A stretch of DNA of 64,000 nt from Liolophura sinensis (Eukaryota; Mollusca; Polyplacophora; Chitonida; Chitonidae). This document shows, piece by piece, positions 56,230 through 64,000 of this stretch. Location of the stretch: assembly GCF_032854445.1 (NCBI RefSeq), contig NC_088300.1, forward strand, positions 48,954,984 to 49,018,983. The letters run 5' to 3'. Made by a program: the position numbers and the translations under genes. Each line of letters begins with the position of its first letter. Position 1 is the stretch's first letter. The notes under the pieces were generated by a model. That model ran no database searches and was not told the origin of the DNA. It saw only the letters and a program-made list of their open reading frames with translations.

Positions 56230-57665
56230 TTTTGTTGTTTCATCTGATAATGTCTCTATTTTTGTTAGATGATTCCAAACAGTTTTCCAAACAGTGTTAT
56301 TCAACAACTCTTTCATCAGATTATTTCAATTCATTTGTCAAAGGATGTCAGTTTTTCTGTCAAAGGATTTCAATTCTCCTGTTAAATGACTTCAGTTCTC
56401 TTGCCAAATGATTTCATTCTCCTGTCAAATGATTTCAGTTCTCCTGTCCGATGATTTCATTCTCCTGTCAAATGAATTCAAGTTTTCTGTCAAATGATTT
56501 CATTCTCCTGTTAAATGATTTCATTCTCCTGTTAAATGATTTCATTCTCCTGTCAAATGAATTCAAGTTTTCTGTCAAATGATTTCATTCTCCTGTTAAA
56601 TGATTTCAGTTCTCTTGCCAAATGATTTCATTCTCCTGTCAAATGATTTCAGTTCTCCTGTCTGATGATTTCATTCTCCTGTCAAATGAATTCAAGTTTT
56701 CTGTCAAATGATTTCATTCTCCTGTTAAATGATTTCAGTTCTCTTGCCAAATGATTTCATTCTCCTGTCAAATGATTTCAGTTCTCCTGTCCAATGATTT
56801 CATTCTCCTGTCAAATGAATTCAAGTTTTCTGTCAAATGATTTCATTCTCCTGTTAAATGATTTCAGTTCTCTTGCCAAATGATTTCATTCTCCTGTCAA
56901 ATGATTTCAGTTCTCCTGTCAGATGATTTCATTCTCCTGTCAAATGAATTCAAGTTTTCTGTCAAATGATTTCATTCTCCTGTTAAATGATTTCAGTTCT
57001 CTTGCCAAATGATTTCATTCTCCTGTCAAATGATTTCAGTTCTCCTGTCCAATGATTTCATTCTCCTGTCAAATGAATTCAAGTTTTCTGTCAAATGATT
57101 TCATTCTCCTGTTAAATGATTTCAGTTCTCTTGCCAAATGATTTCATTCTCCTGTCAAATGATTTCAGTTCTCCTGTCAGATGATTTCATTCTCCTGTCA
57201 AATGAATTCAAGTTTTCTGTCAAATGATTTCATTCTCCTGTTAAATGATTTCAGTTCTCTTGCCAAATGATTTCATTCTCCTGTCAAATGATTTCAGTTC
57301 TCCTGTCCAATGATTTCATTCTCCTGTCAAATGAATTCAAGTTTTCTGTCAAATGATTTCATTCTCCTGTTAAATGATTTCAGTTCTCTTGCCAAATGAT
57401 TTCATTCTCCTGTCAAATGATTTCAGTTCTCCTGTCAGATGATTTCATTCTCCTGTCAAATGAATTCAAGTTTTCTGTCAAATGATTTCATTCTCCTGTT
57501 AAATGATTTCAGTTCTCATGCCAAATGATTTCATTCTCCTGTTAAATGATTTCAGTTCTCATGCCAAATGATTTCATTCTCCTGTCAAATGATTTCAGTT
57601 CTCCTGTCAGATGATTTCATTCTCCTGTCAAATGAATTCAAGTTTTCTGTCAAATGATTTCAATA
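56230..57665. repeat. Minisatellite with 43-, 129- and 258-bp hierarchy
   Basis: The basic dimer is AAATGATTTCATTCTCCTGT plus AAATGATTTCAGTTCTCCTG (about 43 bases). Three dimers make a 129-base unit marked by GAATTCAAGTTTTCTG. The mark falls at 56688, 56817, 56946, 57075, 57204, 57333 and 57462, exactly 129 apart, then 57634 (172 later, one extra dimer). CCAATG and CAGATG variants alternate from one 129-base unit to the next, giving a 258-base period. Left-edge copies are simpler. Confidence 0.95.
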
Positions 57666-60104
57666 TTTGTGAGAAGATGCCAATATATTTGTCACATGAT
57701 ATAAATTGTTTTGTTACTAGTGCTTGATATCATATGTATCATTATTCATATCACTTTGTTGCCTTGCTCTTGGTTTTCATATTCTCTGGTAATGTGGTGG
57801 ATTAATGTAGATATAAAGGTGTAATCTTAATGGTAATTGACAAACGTGCAGGGCTGCAAAACTGCATGCAGTAGAAGCTTGTCATATGTAATGGCCCTGT
57901 GCGAGGCTTTTCTTTGTCACTACCAGGTCGAGGTCATTATGATGCAGGCAGAAAAGTCCCTGATATATGTACAACTGTCAGGCAAATAAACAATATTCTT
58001 AAGATAACATAACGTACACATTACATGTGGTAAAACCCAGACAGGGCAGAGTGATGGAGTGGCAAATCTTTGTAGGGGTGATGTTGTACGGGCGCCTGCC
58101 ACAAAATTAGTGAGATTTTTGCGTGTTGACACTAACTGGCAGAGGAACCCTGGACACACACATAATGTCAAATGGGCACATTTTCTGGCCGTGGTTGAAT
58201 GGCGTGCGAGTGGGGTCTTTAAATGCCCCAGACATTATGGCACAGTGTTCATGAATACAGTTATTTCTGCCTCCCACTGTGTCACTTAACAAGCTGGAGA
58301 ACAAATTTTTGATATCCCAGCAAAGTAGTAGGTTTTCATAGTGTGCTACATTCAGAAACACGTACAGCCCCCCCACAGCCCCCCCCCCTAAAATAACAAT
58401 TCATGTATAATAATAAATTGGGATGATCTGTTGAAAGAAATCCACAAGAATATGTACTTGTACATGCAGTGCTGTTGCAGTATAAATGCACTTATTAATG
58501 TACAAAAAAAAATCCTAGAGTTCGCCCTACCCCACCCTAATATATTTTTATGTGCCTTACATGTCAAAAATGTTTATGAGGAGAAAAGTTTTTTTTATAG
58601 GGATACACTGATTGTCAAATCAATGTCCACCCTTTGCTCACCATATATCAAATTCTCTGCTAAGTGTTACACTCATTTTACCAGAATTTGACACCTTTTA
58701 TTTACAGTTTGTTAGTATAAACTCTCAGACAGTTTACAATATTGCCCCCCCCCCCCTCCCCCCCACTCCCAGTTGAAAAACAAACTTCAGTTTAACACTT
58801 TCTGATTTGCAAATAGCTGAAATTTAATGAGGGTTTTCCTATTTCAGTATGTGATGAGGTGTCATAACTGGGCGCTGATAACATGTTCCAGTAGAGGAAA
58901 ATAACGGAATACCTTCTCACATTGCTGTAGGCAGAGGTTAGAAGGTTGGCAGTGAACAGTAAATATTGGAGTTATTATTTATTGGGCTGAGCATCTGGAC
59001 TCTATCAGATTGCCAAACATTGCTGGGCTGGCCGAATAAAGAGTCACAAACTGTGATCAAGCCAACCACATTAAAAACTATATGCACCTGACGTAGATAT
59101 AGATGTACCCTGGCTAGTGTCAAGACTTTTCTATGAATACCAGAAGACAACAGTAAATGTAAATTAAATAGTGAAATAATTTTTTTTTTCAGATGATAAT
59201 CTGCTCCTTTGGGTTGATAAAAACTCAAAACATACATATATACTGTACACTTTATATACATATTCAGTGTATTTGGTGACAGAAGAGAGCAGAGAATGTG
59301 TCAATTAACAACTTAAACTTAACAACAATAATAAATTAATGTAAATGGATTTATGATCTTATTTCTCAGACTTAAAAATAAAAAATACTTTTGAAAAGAA
59401 ATCACACAAATCTTTCTAATACTAAGTGACAAATCAGTCGTCATAACTGTTATTCCAGTTTTCGAGAGCATTTTGACCATCTTTGTCTGACTACATGCCA
59501 AACATGGTAAAATGATGTTATTTCTTTGAATTTAACATTCAAAATGCCGGCCTTGTCCAGTACAAATCTACCAGAGTGAATTTATACTGCATCTAGGCTT
59601 CTAATTTAAGACTTAAGGCTCAATTCTTGCAAACATTTTGTATGTACATGTATATTACTGTTTGCGCATCATCTATTTTAAAATGTAAATTACAGTAAAT
59701 TATACAACATTTTATTCATATAATATGCCTGTGATGTTGTTCCAATACAAGCCCTGATATAAACCCGCTGTGGTGGACTTTCCTCACCGCTGCAATGCAC
59801 ATGTTACATCAACAGTTCTGCAGATGTTACACTTTAGGTTAGGATGCGTAGTTTCCTCAGTATAATGGGTCATTTGCTTGGCAGTGCTCAGCTGAAGCAC
59901 AATCCGTGTACTGTAGTACAGGAAGTGCTGTGGCAAGGCCCCGCAACAAACAGGAACAGCTTCTGTGGCCGTGGCTACTGCAGGTGCATCCCAGCTAAAA
60001 CACGTGTCCTGTGTCCTGTCAACTGACAAAATACAGGCTTTTTTATCCTCTTTTCTTAGTTTTTTTTTTCTTCTTCTTCTTTTTTTCTGCGTGCTGAACA
60101 TGAG
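57666..60104. other. Receptor intron, third part
   Basis: No exon recognised. Contains C-rich homopolymer patches at about 58366-58389 and 58743-58763 and a T/C tract at 60050-60090 that could serve as the polypyrimidine tract of a following exon. Segment 59760-60020 is more GC-rich than its surroundings but has no supported reading. Confidence 0.4.
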
Positions 60105-60290
60105 TGGGTATCAATGTCATATAGGATGAGTATGTTGCCAGGCAATGGAGAAAAGTGTCTTGGTTTGGCCGGGGGTCGGGGGTTTGAGGTGAAAGTCGTC
60201 CCTGATATCAGAGAGAAAAACTTGACGGACTTTGTTCAGCTGGCCCGGGACCACAAAGATGTCTTACCCTATAGTCACAAACTATTCCTG
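60105..60290 (+). CDS. Possible exon (low confidence)
   Basis: After a long pyrimidine tract (60052-60090) an AG at 60103-60104 opens a 62-codon frame containing GFEVKVVPDIREKNL and DFVQLARDHKDVLPYSH. Composition is markedly more GC-rich and coding-like than the flanks. Candidate donors (CTG|GTCATA at 60290 or ATA|GTACGC at 60296) are poor, and neither end has phase 1, so it does not fit between the two receptor exons without further exons. I recognise no family. It could be an exon of an isoform, of a nested gene, or chance. Confidence 0.3.
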
Positions 60291-61024
60291 GTCATAGTAC
60301 GCATTTTCATCTTTGTTTTTGTTGTTTTGGCAGTTCATGCAAATATTCTTAGCTTTGAAATATAAATGTCAATTCTTAGTAATGAAAATTATAATATTGC
60401 AGAGTTCTGAAGAGAAGACTAAAATGGATTCTGCATAACTAAATCAGCTTTATTAACATGTGGCATGGCATGGTACCTCAACACCATATGCCCACTTCAT
60501 ATTCAGCACATATAAATGTATGCGGAAAGAGGTATAGGCTTCAAGAAAGTAAGGAAAAAGGGAGAAAGTTTTTGTTTAGTTAAGAGTTTTTTGTGTGTGG
60601 TGTACAGTGTGCTTTACATGCTGGTGGCAGGGTCTAGTTTTCAAGTCATTAATTCTCTAATATGGCATAAGTGTGCCATTACTTGTCAACCTTTTTTACT
60701 CGAGCAGTGTTATTTCAGATACACTAAACAAAACCGTTTGTGAATTTCAATTGAAATTCTTTGATTTTGTATTCAATTAACCAGAACTGTTTGACACATG
60801 CACAACATTGCCACCAAGACATATAGAATGTAATGGTAATGGTGTATACATGTAGTTTTACAAAAATCCTCATTACTTTTCAGTTAGTGTATGAGACATA
60901 ACTACAAGTAAAAAAGATCGTTACGCCATCTTATTTCTTAAATTGGTGCATTCTGTAGTTTGATTTTCTCACTCACAGGCTGGCGAGGAACTTTATCAAA
61001 TCCTCTGAATCTCGGACATAAGCG

Positions 61025-61112
61025 TATATAACACAGGGCCTGATTAGTCCAGAGATGGTGATCTTGAGTATATAACACAAGGCCTGATTGGCTCAGAGAT
61101 GGTGGTCTTGAG
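61025..61112. repeat. Two-copy 44-bp tandem duplication
   Basis: TATATAACACAGGGCCTGAT at 61025 recurs with few changes at 61069, each copy continuing AGAGATGGTG-TCTTGAG. Despite the same period it is unrelated in sequence to the BIN3 satellite. Confidence 0.8.
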
Positions 61113-61492
61113 TGAAGAATATTACATGCACAAAATATGCATTTACTACACATGCTATGTACAGCCTTCATTATCTTGAGTGGGCTATGCTGGGGTTTTC
61201 AGAGGTTATGATGTGTTTGCAGAAGGTCATGTGTCTTTTTTATTCTTCATGCTCGGTCATATTTTTTAATCCAAGCTTTATCGAGCAGTTTTTGACAAGG
61301 TCAACACTTTAAAGGTTGTGTGAAATGTTGTTGTAGTAAGTATTGGAATTCTGTGTGTACACACTAATCTTTTGTTGTAGAATGAAAGTACAGCCAAAAT
61401 TTGAGTACAGTCTCATTTAAGAAATATGGGACCGATTATGAAAGAAATCAATCAGTTTATTAAAACTGTATTTTTTACGTTGTATTTTACAG

Positions 61493-61761
61493 ATCCGATG
61501 TCGAACGAGACTGTGGCCAATCCTCTGGCAACCACATTCCCGCAGGACACAACTTGTCTGGAAACGAACACCTTTGTTCCTGAGCCAAGCACCTCTGGGG
61601 AATGGAGGAGGTCACCCAAGAAGAATGACTATGTCAAACTTTTTCGTCCCTCCGACAAAAACTGTCGAGAGATTGATCTGGATATTGAAGAGAAAAGCAT
61701 GGGAATCGTGTCATCTGACATGAAGGACACTGGAGCAAATGGAACGTCATCTCCAATTTGA
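61493..61761 (+). CDS. Terminal exon, probable cytoplasmic tail of the TNF-receptor-like protein
   Basis: An acceptor (GTATTTTACAG) at 61492 precedes an open frame entered in phase 1, which is the phase left by the donor at 37079. Direct joining gives VVYQI-DPMSNETVAN. The exon encodes 89 residues to a TGA: Ser/Thr/Pro-rich at first (FVPEPSTSGEWRRSPKKN), then YVKLFRPSDKN, then the acidic CREIDLDIEEKS, ending NGTSSPI. No death domain and no clear TRAF-binding consensus are seen, so signalling cannot be deduced. Belonging to the receptor is inferred from strand, phase and absence of another partner; the intron would be about 24.4 kb unless further exons lie between. Confidence 0.55.
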
Positions 61762-61939
61762 AGCTGTAGAAAAGAACTAAATATTAACCTATATTACAAA
61801 TTAAGTGCCAGGGCATGACGGAGAAAGATTATATACTTTAGCTGTGCTCAAGTATAATGTTTTGGAAATCTTGGAGGTTATGAGAGATTTTGTTGTCTTT
61901 ACATTGCTTATTGCTGTTTATAAAGATTTGGAAACGATT

Positions 61940-62525
61940 TTGGTTTCTCACTTGCATCAGGAGGAGAATGGTTAACTACCTAGTGAGATAAGGTGGTTTC
62001 CTCCTTTCATCAGGAGGAGGATGGTTAACTACCTAGTGAGATAAGGTGGTTTCTTCTTTTGCATCAGGAAGAGGATGGTTAGTTACCTTGGGAGATATGG
62101 TGATTTCCTCCCTGCACCAGAAGGAGAAGGTTTAGCTACCTAGTGAGATATGGTGGTTTCTTCTTTTGCATCAGGAAGAGGATGGTTAGTTACCTAGAGA
62201 GATATGGTGATTTCCTCCCTGCACCAGAAGGAGAATGTTTAGCTACCTAGTGAGATATGGTGGTTTCCTCCTTGCATCAGGAGGATGGTTAGATAATTAG
62301 TAAGTCAGTGGTTTTCTCCTTGCATCAGGAGGAGAATGGTTAGCTACCTAGTGAGATACAGTGGTTTCCTCCTTGCATCAGGAGAATGGTTACATACCTA
62401 GTGAGATACAGTGATTTCTCCCTTGCCTCAGGAGAATGATTACCTTCCTAATGAGATACAGTGGTTTCCTCCTTGCATCAGGAGAATGGTTAGCTGCCTA
62501 GTGAGATATGGTGGTTTATATGTAA
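61940..62525. repeat. Minisatellite of about 50-53 bp
   Basis: About eleven units of TACCTAGTGAGATATGGTGG, TTTCCTCCTTGCATCAGG and AGGAGAATGGTTAGC, some lacking AGG and so 50 rather than 53 bases long. It lies in the 3' UTR or just downstream of the terminal receptor exon. The first about 37 bases of the unit resemble the diverged edge units of the 44-bp satellite at 6.5-7.1 kb. Confidence 0.9.
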
Positions 62526-62920
62526 AGTAAACTAAACTAGGCGCATGAAACCTGTTTAGCATTGTACTGGTGAAACAGTGGTCAGGTTAATGAGTGAAGG
62601 AATCTCGGCCGTTGACTTAAAAAAGAGTTATGTCACAAATGATGGCAACCAAAAAGAAAAGTTTATAACATTATCTGTTACCCAGCATTACTTATTTCAC
62701 AGGTTGTAAGACATAAGTTTTCAAATATAGTTTTCAGTTGTCAAGACATTTTACCCTGATTTTCCTCTGGGTTTTTCTTTCCTTTTAAATTTTTGTGTTA
62801 ACCAAACAGCTTCAACTTTTATTTTCATGAACATGTGGATGCATGTATAAATACTTATAAGTACATAAGTATTTTCATTTTTCATAGCTAAAAATCATCT
62901 CTCTTAGAACCACATTCATT

Positions 62921-63003
<83 letters not shown>

Positions 63004-63024
63004 GTGTGTATGTATGTATGTAGG
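62921..63024. repeat. Compound (TG)n(TA)n(TG)n(TATG)n microsatellite
   Basis: TGTGTGTG is followed by about 35 TA units (62929-62999), then TGTGTGTG and three TATG units. It is near-palindromic and likely hypervariable. Confidence 0.95.
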
Positions 63025-63302
63025 AAATTTACAAAAGTCCAGCTGTTCTATTTTCAAACTGCATATAGAAAGAATGTTTAGGTGGTTTAAATACATGTAA
63101 CAAGTTTGACCAGACAATGGCAACAGTGTTGCCTATGTGAGTTACATACACATATGAAACATTTACTTAAATAATGTTAGTTATTTCGTAAGCATTGTTT
63201 TATTATATTTATATACTGTAATTCTTCTAATTTTGGGGACAGATAATAGTAGTGCTGAAAGCAAAAAATTATCTCAGTTATCTCAGTTCTTTTGGAAGTG
63301 AA

Positions 63303-63360
63303 ACATTCTTGAGTATGGCGTAAAACACCAACCAAATAAATAAATAAATAAATTTATTAA
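63303..63360 (+). mobile_element. SINE-like 3' end fragment
   Basis: TTCTTGAGTATGGC, GTAAAACACCAACC and an (AAAT)n tail form the + orientation 3' end of the family seen at 6.8 and 24.8-28.4 kb. It is heavily 5'-truncated. Confidence 0.7.
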
Positions 63361-63430
63361 GTGGACAAACTATGTGAGAAAAAAAGAAACTGTATATTCC
63401 TGCTACCTGTATATTGGCTAAAAAGAGCAG

Positions 63431-63535
63431 ATCAGATGTCCCAAAAAGTAGAAGAATTACAGAAGTACCGACTCCAACAGAGTAAGGAAGGAAATAATCA
63501 AGCTTACAGACGTGAGCCATCCTCATGGACCACAG
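63431..63535 (+). CDS. Possible first coding exon of a further + strand gene
   Basis: An acceptor-like AAAAGAGCAG (63430) is followed by ATG at 63436 and an open frame of 33 codons plus one base: MSQKVEELQKYRLQQSK, then EGNNQAYRREPSSWTT. It ends at a good donor CACAG|GTAAC. The heptad-like VEELQKYRLQQ suggests a short coiled coil. The upstream codons are also open, so it might be an internal exon instead. The rest of the gene is outside the window. I do not recognise the family. Confidence 0.45.
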
Positions 63536-64000
63536 GTAACAAAACCTCAGTCCTCAAACCAAAGATTTCAGTGACTTGTAATAAATATACGTTGTGTACA
63601 CCTGTTTCTTTTTCTTATTAAGAGGCTAAGCCCCATTTGCGTTTAAAAGAGCTCCAGAATTTATGAGCTGAAATTTGCATTTTGTGTGTTTTTCATGTTT
63701 CTTTTTTCAACTTGTTAAAACTGTTCATATATATTCTGTGATCATCATATATGTGTCTATCTCAATTTTCACAACATATATTTTGATATAAATGACTGGT
63801 AGAGACTTAATACTTTATGTGAATCAAGTCCTCACATCATGCTTTGTACATGTAGCACTGTAGTACACATGTTTGTGTTCATTAGTGCAAGTAATTTTTG
63901 AGTAGTTGTCCAATGTGGGCAACATAATTTGCATATTATTACATACATATGTGCATCGTTATGTACATAGTTCCAACTTATTCTGATTTTGTTTTGTTTT
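63536..64000. other. Likely intron of the preceding candidate exon
   Basis: AT-rich sequence with no reading frame of interest and no repeat of note, running to the end of the window. Confidence 0.35.

Noticed and set aside
55794-56243. 149-codon - strand frame and overlapping frames with repeated YCLSVAHG-type units
   Set aside because: Fully explained by the 24-bp minisatellite, whose period is a multiple of three; open on several frames at once and without splice or start context.
59784-60101. 105-codon - strand frame with a lysine/arginine-rich start
   Set aside because: The basic stretch is the antisense of the T/C tract at 60050-60090; no homology or splice support.

Overview
The window is animal nuclear DNA: AT-rich, gene-poor, with split genes, long introns and many dispersed and tandem repeats. 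The best guess is a lophotrochozoan, probably a mollusc. The grounds are a SINE-like repeat with an (AAAT)n tail and a GGTGTTTTACGCCG core, an I-clade (Nimbus-like) non-LTR retrotransposon carrying RNase H, and invertebrate-like divergence of the proteins. The species is not identified.

Layout. 1-2.6 kb is intergenic with a degraded SINE-like copy and a 168-bp tandem duplication. 2.7-3.4 kb (- strand) is an intronless thiol dioxygenase gene (ADO). About 1 kb away and divergent, 4.4-20.3 kb (+ strand) is a ten-exon BAR-domain gene orthologous to BIN3. BIN3 intron 4 is about 10.8 kb and almost filled by a 44-bp satellite, itself interrupted by a dead 5.3-kb retrotransposon with an inverted 5' end. 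BIN3 intron 9 holds about 19 copies of a 79-bp repeat that begins inside exon 9 and carries its 5' splice site. Two BIN3 exons (5 and 8) are out of frame by small indels. 23.2-24.8 kb (- strand) is a 524-residue protein with four C-terminal C2H2 zinc fingers. 24.8-36.6 kb is a repeat-rich desert with SINE fragments, a 273-bp duplication and three inverted-repeat MITEs. 36.6-37.1 kb (+ strand) is the signal-peptide/cysteine-rich/transmembrane exon of a TNF-receptor-like protein. Its likely last exon is at 61.5-61.8 kb, beyond an intron of about 24 kb that contains two minisatellites, one with clear higher-order structure. A possible first coding exon of another + strand gene lies at 63.4 kb.

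The gene order ADO - BIN3 - C2H2 zinc finger - TNF receptor recalls two human regions: ADO lies beside EGR2 on 10q21, and BIN3 lies beside EGR3 near the TNFRSF10 cluster on 8p21. This looks like an old linkage group, although the zinc-finger protein here is not a recognisable EGR. The proteins do not form one pathway: ADO acts in thiol and oxygen metabolism, BIN3 in membrane and actin organisation, and the receptor in cell signalling.
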